Assembly (NCBI RefSeq): GCF_022712195.1 | Contig: NZ_JALAGY010000018.1 | Coordinates: forward strand, 1-62,446 | DNA: 62,446 nt | Reading direction: 5' to 3' | Origin: Corynebacterium sp. | Lineage (GTDB): Bacteria; Actinomycetota; Actinomycetes; Mycobacteriales; Mycobacteriaceae | Shown: positions 1-8,436 of the stretch, one piece after another | Layout: each line of letters opens with the position of its first letter | How positions within the stretch are numbered: the first letter of the stretch is position 1 | Notes under the pieces: model-generated | The model's database searches: none | The model's input: only the letters and a program-made list of their open reading frames with translations | Told to the model about the DNA's origin: nothing | Program-made: the position numbers and the translations under genes

Positions 1-1
1 C

Positions 2-2071
2 ACCGACCCCACCCGCCCCTCGGCCGGGGACACCGCCCGCTCCAACGTGCGGGAGGTCACCCCCTGGGACACAACTGTCACTGACTCCGATGGCACCTCT
101 CGTGAGGTCCGGGTCGTGGACACTCCCGACGGCCCGGCAGTGGTCAACCCCGACGGCACCGCCACCGGTGAGATTCTGACCACCGACACCGACTCCGAGG
201 TCACTAGTGTGACTCGTCAGGACGGGTTGGCAGGCCGGCAGCTCACCGACCCCACCGACAGCAACAACGACCGTGCCGGCCGTGATGACACCTCCAGTGC
301 CGCGCCGACGTCCGCTGCCCCACCGGCCCCCGGTGTGGACGACAGCACCGTCACCGACGAGGAACGCGGCGGGGAAAGCGACGGGGACAGTGGTCTGCCG
401 GTCGGACCGTTGGGTGCCGGTGGAGCGCTCGCCGGGGCTGCCGGAGCGATCCTGGCCGACCGGCGACGCCGGGACGGCGCCCACCGCGGTGACATCAACT
501 GGGGCAACGGCCGTGAGCAGTCCCTGATCCTGCTGGAAGGCCCCGACTCCCCACGCGAGCACCGTTTCGACATGGATGTGCCCGACGGCGGGCAGATGGT
601 GACAAACCCCGACGGCAGCGTCGACGTCCTCGACGCCGACGGCAACGTCATCGAGCACGTCAAAGCCCCCTGGGCCTTTGACGCACTCGGCCGACCGGTG
701 GAAACCCACTACGAGGTCGACAACGACACCGGTGAACTGGTGCAGGTCGTCGACCCCGACCGCACGACCCTGCTGCCGATCCTCGCCGACCCCGACAAGC
801 AGAAATCCAGCGTCGGGATCATCGACACCACCGGGCATTCCGACGGAGACACGTGGACCGAAGACCTGGGCAACGGCGAGACCGCAACACACACCATCGT
901 TGAGGGCACCGGCGGAGAGACCATCGATTCCAGGATCGAGCGCGCAGACGGCACATTCACCGACACCCGCAGCACGAGAAACGATGTCGGCGGCTGGGAC
1001 GCCTGGTCCAACAATGACGACGGAACATCCGCATACGCACAGTCCAACCAGGACGACGGCACCCACTACTCCGAGCACTACGACACTGCACCTACTCCCC
1101 AAGCTCCTGTGCAGCCTGATATCACCTCGCAGGCCAACGCCGACAACTCGCAAGGCACGGTGGTGGCCGACAATCCGGACGGTACTCAGTCCTACGGTGA
1201 CTACGAGCGCACCGACGACAACCAGTACCAGATGCAGGTACACAACCCAGACAACACCACCTCGGACATCCAGTCCACCCAACGTGACGACGCCGGGGTG
1301 AGCACGCAGGTCGACGACCAGGATGGCTCACGGGTGAGCACTGACGGTGAGACCGTCGTCCCGCTGGACGACGCCGGCAACGATGTCTCGCAGGGCGGCG
1401 AGCCGGACCCGAACACCGGGCGTTTCTACAACCCCGACACCGGGGAGTGGGTCAAGGGTGCGATTGTGGACGGTGTTGATACCCCGGTATACCGCCTGGA
1501 TGACGGCAACCTCGTGTGGGGAATGGACAATGACAATGGCGGCACGGACTGGGTGATAGTGAAGCCATCGGGCGAAGCTGCAGTCGTCAGACGCCTGGAG
1601 TGGAACCCCGACGGTTCCCCCGTCGTTGCCGACCACGACCCTTTCACGCGGGAGGTTCTTGAGGGCGCGTCCGCCGACGGCGACGACGGCCCGCCCACCG
1701 CAGCCAAGCAATCAGCAAGCCTCATCAGTGGGGCCATGATCGACGGAACCGCAGAGGGCATCGCAGGGCCAAGTACTGCCACTTCGATCTTGGGAAAGAC
1801 CGGAGAAGGTCTCGCACGCGGGGCGTCCAGTGCGGCCTTCGGAGCCGTCCTCGGTACAGCGATGGACATGAACGAAGGGATGGATGCAACCGATGCGATC
1901 ACGACCAACGCGGCCGGAGCAACCGCCGGATGGGCTGCCGGAGCAGCAACCGGAGCATTCTTCGGAACGTTTATTCCAGTTCCAGGAGTTGGTACAGCAC
2001 TTGGGTTTATGGTAGGAGCAGGCGTAGCGTATGTGACCACCGACTATCTTCAGGGGAGACTCGATGACTAA
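2..2071 (+). CDS. Large repeat-rich exported/toxin-like protein, C-terminal part (5' end outside window)
   Basis: The reading frame is open from the first bases of the window, so the true start lies upstream and about 689 codons are visible. The middle is a low-complexity acidic region with many imperfect copies of an N-P-D-G-T/S type turn motif, resembling the DG-rich beta repeats of secreted surface and polymorphic-toxin proteins. Near residue 135 there is a short Gly/Ala hydrophobic stretch followed by arginines. The last ~110 residues form an Ala/Gly-rich, glycine-zipper-like hydrophobic domain (for example GWAAGAATGAFFGTF) that could insert into membranes. The end overlaps the next gene by 8 bp, suggesting translational coupling. 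I do not recognise a catalytic motif. A pore-forming or membrane-active effector is an inference; a cell-surface protein is the alternative. Confidence 0.6.
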   Translation, partial: TDPTRPSAGDTARSNVREVTPWDTTVTDSDGTSREVRVVDTPDGPAVVNPDGTATGEILTTDTDSEVTSVTRQDGLAGRQLTDPTDSNNDRAGRDDTSSAAPTSAAPPAPGVDDSTVTDEERGGESDGDSGLPVGPLGAGGALAGAAGAILADRRRRDGAHRGDINWGNGREQSLILLEGPDSPREHRFDMDVPDGGQMVTNPDGSVDVLDADGNVIEHVKAPWAFDALGRPVETHYEVDNDTGELVQVVDPDRTTLLPILADPDKQKSSVGIIDTTGHSDGDTWTEDLGNGETATHTIVEGTGGETIDSRIERADGTFTDTRSTRNDVGGWDAWSNNDDGTSAYAQSNQDDGTHYSEHYDTAPTPQAPVQPDITSQANADNSQGTVVADNPDGTQSYGDYERTDDNQYQMQVHNPDNTTSDIQSTQRDDAGVSTQVDDQDGSRVSTDGETVVPLDDAGNDVSQGGEPDPNTGRFYNPDTGEWVKGAIVDGVDTPVYRLDDGNLVWGMDNDNGGTDWVIVKPSGEAAVVRRLEWNPDGSPVVADHDPFTREVLEGASADGDDGPPTAAKQSASLISGAMIDGTAEGIAGPSTATSILGKTGEGLARGASSAAFGAVLGTAMDMNEGMDATDAITTNAAGATAGWAAGAATGAFFGTFIPVPGVGTALGFMVGAGVAYVTTDYLQGRLDD

Positions 2072-2618
2072 AATAAATACTCTGGTGGGTAACCTCTTTA
2101 ATTCCGGCGTAGCATCTTCCCCACTGTATCTACGCAGCACGGTCACCCCCGGTATTTTCTGGGAGTTCCCCGATGGTTGGACCCACATGGACGATGAAAA
2201 ACTTCCACCGGAGAACATGGTTTCTGCAAACCTTGCGGAAACTGCAGGGGGGCAAACATCAGTGGCCATCACCTCCGCATGGGCACTGAAAGGCTCTGTG
2301 TCACCCGCGGAACTCCTGACAGGATGGAAGGACACGCTTCCGCCTGCAGCTAGAAGCATCTCCAGCCAACAAGAAGGGCCCACTCATCTCAGTAACGGTG
2401 CGCGGCTGTGGTCCAGGAACACCTACTCCGTCGAGGGTCTTCATCTGGTAGGGGAATCGTGGTTTGATATACTGATTCCCTCACAGAATGACCTGCCCGC
2501 GGATGGGGTATTGGTGCAGCGAGTATTCAACTCGCCGGTCGATGGTCCCGAGCCACAAATAACGGATCTTCCCGACGAGGTAGTCCGTGTTTTGTGTAGC
2601 CGTCCGGGAGGGCAGTAG
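2064..2618 (+). CDS. Small globular protein, possible DcrB/LpqN-like partner of the upstream protein
   Basis: The product is 184 residues with no signal peptide or membrane segment. Its ATG lies inside the last codons of the upstream gene (8 bp overlap) behind a GGGGAG ribosome site, so the two are probably co-translated. A segment near residue 35 reads FPDGW and is followed by alternating beta/alpha-like sequence. This resembles the start of DcrB/LpqN (DUF1795-type) domains, a family that includes Eag chaperones for membrane domains of secreted effectors. The resemblance is weak and by eye only. Position directly behind a protein with a C-terminal hydrophobic domain is compatible with a chaperone or immunity role, which is inference. 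Otherwise it is an unrecognised hypothetical. Confidence 0.55.
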   Translation: MTKINTLVGNLFNSGVASSPLYLRSTVTPGIFWEFPDGWTHMDDEKLPPENMVSANLAETAGGQTSVAITSAWALKGSVSPAELLTGWKDTLPPAARSISSQQEGPTHLSNGARLWSRNTYSVEGLHLVGESWFDILIPSQNDLPADGVLVQRVFNSPVDGPEPQITDLPDEVVRVLCSRPGGQ

Positions 2619-2668
2619 CCGTCATACCCAGCTGGAAGATCCGAATACTCGTTTTTACGATCATAGCC

Positions 2669-3346
2669 GTGCCTATGACCTGGTACGGGTACCAGTATAA
2701 AGCGGGAAGCGGCGTAATGGCGACGGCCATCAGTACCCTGTTCACTCTCGGAATCTCGTCGATTCTGCTACCTGGGACTGAGCCGGCACACTTTCCCGAA
2801 AGGCTAGGGCGCTATTTCACCAGAGTTGACAGTGCTTTGCCAGGTCTAAGGATGGCTTCATCTTGGAAGGCCTGCGTTCTGGTGATTGGCCCAATTGTCC
2901 CGTTACTTACTTCAATAACGCTTGCAGGATTGTTTGATCATTCGTTCTTCCCTGATCGACCGACGTGGGAACTGCACTATACGCTCCTCGGTGTTCTGTG
3001 CTTAGCGCTCCTGATATTTACGGTTTTGTTTATCCCGGTCGGGCTGTGGTGCACGGTGTCGCAGAATCACGTCGTGTGGGCATGGACGTACTTCGGAAAA
3101 GATGTGTGGGTCAGAGAATACTCGGACGCCGCAATGGTGGAGTACGCGAGTACCAACGGCAGTGCCGGCGGCCCGGTTGTCACGATCAGTCACAGCGGCG
3201 GAGAAGGAGGGCGTTCGACATCGAAGTTGAAGTTCCGGAATCTGGTGGACTGCACCCGCGAAGAGTTCGGCGATCTGCTGGCTGTGTACCTGGGGGAGCC
3301 GGAACGTCGAGTGCCTGCCCCAACGACGGGTAACATGTTCTGGTAA
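2669..3346 (+). CDS. Membrane protein of the left-edge cassette, possible immunity protein
   Basis: The 225-residue product has hydrophobic stretches at the N terminus, near residues 20-40, 65-90 and 100-125, and then a soluble C-terminal half of about 100 residues. In-frame hydrophobic codons continue upstream of the GTG at 2669 back to a stop at 2597, but no ATG, GTG or TTG lies between, so 2669 is the best start. The DNA is visibly poorer in G+C than the rest of the window, with AT-rich codons such as ATA and TTT, which suggests recent acquisition. It lies 50 bp behind the small globular gene on the same strand. No family is recognised. A membrane immunity protein for a membrane-active upstream product is a speculation from context. 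Confidence 0.55.
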   Translation: MPMTWYGYQYKAGSGVMATAISTLFTLGISSILLPGTEPAHFPERLGRYFTRVDSALPGLRMASSWKACVLVIGPIVPLLTSITLAGLFDHSFFPDRPTWELHYTLLGVLCLALLIFTVLFIPVGLWCTVSQNHVVWAWTYFGKDVWVREYSDAAMVEYASTNGSAGGPVVTISHSGGEGGRSTSKLKFRNLVDCTREEFGDLLAVYLGEPERRVPAPTTGNMFW

Positions 3347-3525
3347 CCCCCTTTCTTCACTAGCTGCCCACCTTGGGGAACCCTCGACAGTGCTGCTCGG
3401 CGCACCCGTGGTTGAAGCCGCCACCCCACCGGAAACCCTCGGGAAATCCGCCCCGCCCTCCGCTGTTCGGGACTTCGCCGCGCAACTCCCCCAACTGCTA
3501 ATCTCGAAGGGCGTGACACCCGAAC

Positions 3526-3572
3526 AACGAAAAACCGGAGCTCACAAACCCTTTCGAGTTTGTGACCTCCGG
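3526..3572 (-). terminator. Rho-independent terminator downstream of tRNA-Leu
   Basis: Arms at 3535-3549 and 3558-3572 pair over 15 positions with one C-C mismatch and an 8-nt loop. Read on the minus strand the stem is followed by TTTTTCGTT. It lies 28 bp beyond the 3' end of the minus-strand tRNA-Leu. The stretch 3347-3525 between the membrane gene and this hairpin shows no convincing gene. Confidence 0.8.
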
Positions 3573-3599
3573 CCGGTTCAGTTCGCGAACCGCTCACTG

Positions 3600-3682
3600 T
3601 GGGCGAAGGGGGACTTGAACCCCCACGTCCCGAAGGACACTGGCACCTGAAGCCAGCGCGTCTGCCATTCCGCCACTCGCCC
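3600..3682 (-). tRNA. tRNA-Leu (anticodon CAG)
   Basis: The minus strand folds into a class II tRNA of 83 nt. It has a 7-bp acceptor stem GGGCGAG/TTCGCCC, a D-loop, an anticodon stem CTGGC/GCCAG around the loop TTCAGGT with anticodon CAG, a variable arm and a T-arm containing GTTCAAGTC. The discriminator is A and CCA is not encoded. A tRNA-Leu beside fhaA is also found at this place in mycobacteria. Confidence 0.95.
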
Positions 3683-3838
3683 GTGGCATCGATCTGGATC
3701 GACGTGGGTTGCGTCTGCAACGGAGAGCAACATTAGCACCGTCCCCCGACTCACACAAAGTCGCAGGTCACCAGCGGGAACTCGGGCTTCTGCCAGTACA
3801 CGCCCGCCGACCTGCACCCACTTCTCAGCTGCAGTCCG

Positions 3839-3844
3839 TATAGT
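3839..3844 (+). promoter_or_regulatory. Possible -10 element (TATAGT) for the fhaA operon
   Basis: TATAGT lies 115 bp before the fhaA start and fits the actinobacterial TANNNT -10 consensus. No clear -35 hexamer is seen, so this is a weak prediction. Confidence 0.3.
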
Positions 3845-3959
3845 GGGCCGACAACGTGTGCCGTAGACACAACGACACAACCATCCACCCGGACAACGGC
3901 ACCCGGCCGCAGCATCCGGCCCCGCAGGACGAGAGAACGAAAGGTGAGGCGCAACCACC

Positions 3960-4931
3960 ATGGACCTCTTCGGTCGCTTCCGTAAGCTCGACAGCTCCCT
4001 GCAGCGCGGGCTGGACAACGGCTTCGCACGCGTCTTCGGCGGCGAAGTCGTCCCCGCCGAAATCGACGAACTGCTGAAGCAGGAGGTCGAGGACACGCTC
4101 ATGGAGGACCGGACCGGCACCGTCTACGCCCCCTCCTCCTACCGCGTCCACGTCTCCGAGCACGACCACGCCGCCCTGCTGGAGAAGCGCCCGGACCTGG
4201 CCAACGAACTGCGCGGCCGCCTCCAACGCTTCATCCGCAACGAAGGGTGGGACAGCCACCACCCCGTCGCCGTGGAGCTCATCAAGGACGAGGGCCTGCA
4301 CACCGGCCAGCTCAAGGCCCAGTCCTCCTTCGACAGGACCGAGCAGCCCGAACCGCACTGGCCCCGCAGCGAACCGGACTCCGGCCGCAGCTCCGTGGCC
4401 CACGCCTACGACGCCGACGAACCCGCACAACCGGCCGACCCCAACCCGCTGGCCGGGGTGGTCCGCCCCACCCCGTCGTCCCAGGCCGGCCAGCTGGACC
4501 AGCAGGGGCCTGCCGCCGAACCGGATGAACCGCTTCAGAGCTACCCCGGCACCGAGGTCATCTCCCACCACGCCCAGGCCCCGGCGAACAACGCCGACGA
4601 GGCCACCGGGGCGGCCAACGCCGCCGCCGGCGAGCAGGTCCCCCAGACCACCGTCACCCTGTACCTGCAGGACGGCTCGGCCCGCAGTTTCCTGCTGCAG
4701 CACGGAACGAACGTGATCGGCCGCGGCAACGCCGTCGACTTCCGCCTGCCGGACACCGGTGTGTCCCGTCAGCACGCCGAGATCACCTGGGACGGCTACG
4801 ACGCCGTGCTCACCGACCTGAAGTCCACCAACGGCACCACCGTCAACGAGATTCCGGTGGACAGCTGGCTGCTCGCCGACGGCGACGTGATCACGATCGG
4901 CCACAGCGAGATCGACGTTCGTTTCAGCTGA
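3960..4931 (+). CDS. fhaA: FhaA: FHA-domain phosphothreonine-binding protein (DUF3662 + FHA)
   Basis: The 323-residue cytoplasmic protein has an N-terminal DUF3662 domain (residues ~1-120), a Pro/Glu/Gln-rich linker and a C-terminal FHA domain (~240-320). The FHA signatures GRG, SRQHAEI and STNGT are visible. FHA domains bind phosphothreonine. In mycobacteria FhaA binds the phosphorylated pseudokinase domain of MviN/MurJ and restrains peptidoglycan precursor export. It is the first gene of a serine/threonine kinase-cell wall operon that continues through fhaB, pstP, rodA, pbpA, pknA and pknB. The order and length match the family, so confidence is high. Confidence 0.95.
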   Translation: MDLFGRFRKLDSSLQRGLDNGFARVFGGEVVPAEIDELLKQEVEDTLMEDRTGTVYAPSSYRVHVSEHDHAALLEKRPDLANELRGRLQRFIRNEGWDSHHPVAVELIKDEGLHTGQLKAQSSFDRTEQPEPHWPRSEPDSGRSSVAHAYDADEPAQPADPNPLAGVVRPTPSSQAGQLDQQGPAAEPDEPLQSYPGTEVISHHAQAPANNADEATGAANAAAGEQVPQTTVTLYLQDGSARSFLLQHGTNVIGRGNAVDFRLPDTGVSRQHAEITWDGYDAVLTDLKSTNGTTVNEIPVDSWLLADGDVITIGHSEIDVRFS

Positions 4932-4960
4932 CGGGACCTCCGGAAGGTAGATTCAGCCGG

Positions 4961-4988
4961 TAGGATCAATCGTTGACCGACCGGTCAA
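4961..4988 (+). promoter_or_regulatory. Candidate internal promoter and inverted repeat upstream of fhaB
   Basis: In the 85-bp fhaA-fhaB gap, TAGGAT (4961-4966) fits a -10 box. It is followed at 4973-4988 by the imperfect palindrome TTGACCGACCGGTCAA (7 of 8 pairs), placed about where transcription would start. A regulator binding there could control fhaB-pknB separately from fhaA. The regulator is unknown. Confidence 0.4.
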
Positions 4989-5016
4989 CCCACCGGCACG
5001 AAGGAGATGACCCCGA

Positions 5017-5499
5017 ATGCAGACGACTCTGGTGCTGCTCGCCAAGATCGCCCTGCTCGTCGTGCTGTGGCTGTTCGTCTGGGTGGCCGTCCGCGCCATG
5101 CGTAAGGACGTGAACGCCATGGCAGCCACAGCAGGTGCTGCGCCTGCCTCCGGCCCGTCCGCCGGCCCCAAGCCCTCCGGTGGGCGCGGCTTCCGCCGTG
5201 CCACTCCCCCGGGGTCGTTGACGCTGACATCGGGACCACTGACCGGTACGACACTGAACCTGCAGGGCTACCGGGACGTGACCCTGGGCAGGTCCGGTTC
5301 CTGCACCGTCGTCCTGGAGGACGACTTCGCCTCCGGGACGCACGCCCGGCTGTTCCGCCAGGGCGACACCTGGCTGCTCGAGGACCTCGACTCCCGCAAC
5401 GGCTCTTTCCTCAACGGCCAGCGCATTGACCAGCCCGAACAGCTCTCCGCAGGCCAGGAGATCCGCATCGGCCAGACGACGGTGAGGTTGGAAGCATGA
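5017..5499 (+). CDS. fhaB: FhaB (FipA): membrane-anchored FHA-domain protein
   Basis: The 160-residue protein has one N-terminal transmembrane helix (residues ~5-27), a short linker and a C-terminal FHA domain (~75-155) with GRSGSC, a G-T-H in place of the usual S-x-H, and SRNGSFLNG. In mycobacteria and corynebacteria FhaB/FipA is phosphorylated by the kinases and links them to division proteins such as FtsZ and CrgA. It overlaps pstP by 4 bp. AAGGAG lies 10 bp before the ATG. Size and context match orthologues. Confidence 0.95.
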   Translation: MQTTLVLLAKIALLVVLWLFVWVAVRAMRKDVNAMAATAGAAPASGPSAGPKPSGGRGFRRATPPGSLTLTSGPLTGTTLNLQGYRDVTLGRSGSCTVVLEDDFASGTHARLFRQGDTWLLEDLDSRNGSFLNGQRIDQPEQLSAGQEIRIGQTTVRLEA

Positions 5500-7031
5500 C
5501 AGAGACCACCGCACGCCCGCTCGCCCTGAACTACGCGGCCCTCTCAGACCGCGGTCTCGTGCGGTCGAACAACGAGGACTCCGCCGTCGCGTCCCCCCAC
5601 CTGCTGGCCCTCGCCGACGGGATGGGGGGACACGCCGCCGGTGAGGTCGCCTCCCAGCTGATGATCACCTCCCTCTACGTCCTGGAGAACACGCTGTCCC
5701 AGGGCGTCGAACCGTCCGGCGACCGGCTGTTGACCATGCTCGCCGAGGCCATGGACGACGGCAACCGCGCCATCGCCGCCCACGTCGACGACAACCCCAC
5801 CCAGGAGGGCATGGGCTGCACGTTGACGACCATGCTCTTCGACGGCTCGTCGCTGGGCGTCTGCCACGTCGGCGACTCCCGCGGCTACCTGCTGCGCGAC
5901 GGTGAGCTCACCCAGATCACCAAGGACGACACCTTCGTGCAGTCCCTGGTGGACGAGGGCAAGCTCGCGCCCGAGGACGTCAGCAGCCACCCGCAGCGCT
6001 CGCTGATCCTCAAGGCGCTCACCGGCCGCCCGGTCGAGCCCACGCTCACCCTGCGCGAGGCCCTGCCCGGCGACCGCTACCTGCTGTGCTCGGACGGGCT
6101 GTCCGACCCGGTCAGTTTCGACACCATCCGCGACGTCCTCGCCACCGGCACCCCGGAGGAGGCCGGCTCCCAGCTGATCAACCTCGCCCTGCGCGGCGGG
6201 GGGCCGGACAACGTCACCGTGGTGGTGGCCGACGTCGTCGACCCCGACTCGCTGCCCGAGGGCGCCGTGCTGCCCACCGCACCGGCCCTGGCCGGCGCGG
6301 TGAACACCGACGCCCCGGAACTCCCCCGGCCGAACACCTCCGCCGGACGCGCCTCGGCGGTGAACGTCGTCCAGCGTCCCCGTGCCGTGGAACCGGAGTC
6401 GGAGACCCCGGCACCGGCCCCCGAGGCGGAGGAGCCCGAGCCCCGGAAGCGGCGCCGTAAGGGCCTGTTCATCGGCCTGGCGGCCGCCCTGGTCCTCATC
6501 CTCGCCGCCGGTGCGGCGGTCTGGTACGTGCGCGACTCGCTCAGCCAGTCCTACTTCATCGCCGTCGCCGACGGCGGGGCCTCCCCCACCACGACGGTGT
6601 CCACGCCGCCGGTGACCGGCACGTCCGCCACGTCCGGCGCCCCGTCGTCCCCGGCGCCGACCACCACGGCTGCCACGGACGCCGGCTCGCCGATCCAGAT
6701 CTACCAGGGCGCCCCGGGAAGCATCCTGGGCATCTCCACGCAGTCGGTGTACCAGGAGGTGTGCCTCTCCGACAGTGCCGACGTGCGTCTGCTGCCCGCC
6801 GGCAGCGACGACGACTGCCACCGGTTCTCCACCTCCGACCTCACCCCGGCGGCGCGCGGCACACTCGACAACCTGCCCACGGACTCCTACGACGAGATCC
6901 AGGGGCAGATCCGCCGCCTCGCCGAACAGACCCTCCCCGTCTGCGTCACCCGGGACGACCGGGCAGGCTCCCGGGGCGGGGAGCCCTCCGACCTCACCAC
7001 CCCCGGGGTGTCCTGCAGGGAGGTGAACTGA
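5496..7031 (+). CDS. pstP: PstP: PP2C-type Ser/Thr protein phosphatase
   Basis: PstP removes phosphate from PknA/PknB and their substrates. Residues ~1-245 form a PP2C domain with the metal-binding motifs near SNNEDS, DGMGGHAAGE, HVGDSRGY, SDGL and GGPDNVT. A charged linker leads to one transmembrane helix (~325-347) and a Thr/Pro-rich then globular extracytoplasmic region. The 511-residue length is normal for the family. The gene overlaps fhaB by 4 bp and ends 1 bp before rodA, so it is translationally coupled on both sides. Confidence 0.97.
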   Translation: MTETTARPLALNYAALSDRGLVRSNNEDSAVASPHLLALADGMGGHAAGEVASQLMITSLYVLENTLSQGVEPSGDRLLTMLAEAMDDGNRAIAAHVDDNPTQEGMGCTLTTMLFDGSSLGVCHVGDSRGYLLRDGELTQITKDDTFVQSLVDEGKLAPEDVSSHPQRSLILKALTGRPVEPTLTLREALPGDRYLLCSDGLSDPVSFDTIRDVLATGTPEEAGSQLINLALRGGGPDNVTVVVADVVDPDSLPEGAVLPTAPALAGAVNTDAPELPRPNTSAGRASAVNVVQRPRAVEPESETPAPAPEAEEPEPRKRRRKGLFIGLAAALVLILAAGAAVWYVRDSLSQSYFIAVADGGASPTTTVSTPPVTGTSATSGAPSSPAPTTTAATDAGSPIQIYQGAPGSILGISTQSVYQEVCLSDSADVRLLPAGSDDDCHRFSTSDLTPAARGTLDNLPTDSYDEIQGQIRRLAEQTLPVCVTRDDRAGSRGGEPSDLTTPGVSCREVN

Positions 7032-7032
7032 G

Positions 7033-8436
7033 ATGTTCCGTGACGCCCACGCCCGCGGCACCGAACTGGCGCTGCTGGTCTTCTCCGCGGTGATCCTCGG
7101 CATCGCCCTGATCGCCCTGCAGTTCTCGCAGGGCAACGAGCTGAACTCCGAGGTGGCCGTGCTCGTCGGCGGGTACGTCGCCGTCTTCGGCGTCGCCCAC
7201 GTGGTGATGTGCCTCAGGGCCCCGAACGCCGACCAGATCATGCTGCCCGTGGCCGCGATGCTCAACGCCATCGGCCTGGTGATGATCTACCGCATCGACC
7301 TCGCCGCGGAGACCACCCGCTCCAACTCACAGGTGATGTGGACGGTGATCGCCCTGGTGATCTTCTCCGGGGTGATCTGGTTCCTGAAGTCCCACAACAG
7401 CCTGCAGAACTACGCCTTCCTGCTCGGCCTCGGCGGCCTGTTCCTCTCCGCCCTGCCGATCGTGTGGGCGCGGGTGTTCCCCTCGGACCTGTCCGCGGAC
7501 GCCCAGGTGTGGATCACCCTGGGCCCGGTCTCCATCCAGCCCGGCGAGTTCGCGAAGATCATGCTGCTGATCTTCTTCGCCGCCCTGCTGGTGAACAAGC
7601 GTGCCCTGTTCTCCGTCGCCGGCTACCGCGTGCTGGGGCTGCAGTTCCCCCGGGTGCGCGACCTGGGGCCCATCCTGCTGGTCTGGGGTCTGGCGATCCT
7701 GATCTCCGCCCTGCAGAACGACTTCGGCCCGGCGCTGCTGCTGTTCGGCACGGTGCTGGGCATGCTGTACATGGCCACGGGCCGGTCCTCCTGGCTGGTG
7801 CTGGGCCTCGGCCTCGCCGTGGTTGGCGTGTACATCGTCTTCCAGATCTCGGAGAAGATCCAGGAGCGCTTCACCAACTTCATCGACCCGATCGCCAACT
7901 ACGACAACACCGGCTACCAGCTGTCCCAGGCCCTGTTCGGCATGTCCTTCGGCGGGCTCACCGGCACCGGTCTCGGCGAGGGCTACCCGCAGAACGTGCC
8001 GGTGTCCTACGCGGACTTCATCATGTCCTCCATCGGTGAAGAGCTCGGCTTCGTGGGCCTGGCCGCGGTGCTCATGCTCTTCGCCGTCTTCGTGACCCGC
8101 GGGTTCATCATCGCGCTGAAGACGCCGGACGCCTTCGGCAAGCTCGTCGCCGCCGGCCTGTCACTGACCCTGGCCATCCAGGTGTTCGTGGTCACCGGCG
8201 GCATCTCCAAGCTGCTGCCGATGACGGGTCTGACCACGCCGTTCATGTCGCACGGCGGGTCAAGCCTGCTGGCGAACTACATTCTGCTGGCGATCCTGCT
8301 GAAGATCTCCCACGACGTGAACACCCGCAAGGCGGCGCCTGCGGCACCCGCGCCGGACTCCGACCCGCAGACCTCCGTCCACCCGGTCGTCAACCACCCG
8401 AACACCGCCCAGAACGCCGGGGAGGCCCGCTCATGA
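7033..8436 (+). CDS. rodA: RodA/FtsW-family SEDS peptidoglycan glycosyltransferase
   Basis: The 467-residue polytopic protein has about ten transmembrane helices and the SEDS-family signatures, including a Q-N-D-F-G-P-A segment (~residue 222) and the C-terminal P-M-T-G-L-T-T-P-F-M-S-H-G-G-S motif. SEDS proteins polymerise lipid II together with a class B PBP, which here is the pbpA product encoded immediately downstream with a 4-bp overlap. In corynebacteria, which lack lateral MreB growth, RodA contributes to polar elongation. Confidence is high. Confidence 0.96.
   Translation: MFRDAHARGTELALLVFSAVILGIALIALQFSQGNELNSEVAVLVGGYVAVFGVAHVVMCLRAPNADQIMLPVAAMLNAIGLVMIYRIDLAAETTRSNSQVMWTVIALVIFSGVIWFLKSHNSLQNYAFLLGLGGLFLSALPIVWARVFPSDLSADAQVWITLGPVSIQPGEFAKIMLLIFFAALLVNKRALFSVAGYRVLGLQFPRVRDLGPILLVWGLAILISALQNDFGPALLLFGTVLGMLYMATGRSSWLVLGLGLAVVGVYIVFQISEKIQERFTNFIDPIANYDNTGYQLSQALFGMSFGGLTGTGLGEGYPQNVPVSYADFIMSSIGEELGFVGLAAVLMLFAVFVTRGFIIALKTPDAFGKLVAAGLSLTLAIQVFVVTGGISKLLPMTGLTTPFMSHGGSSLLANYILLAILLKISHDVNTRKAAPAAPAPDSDPQTSVHPVVNHPNTAQNAGEARS

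Noticed and set aside
3390..3650. Open reading frame between the left cassette and tRNA-Leu
   Set aside because: It runs through the terminator hairpin and into the tRNA gene, so it cannot be a real gene.
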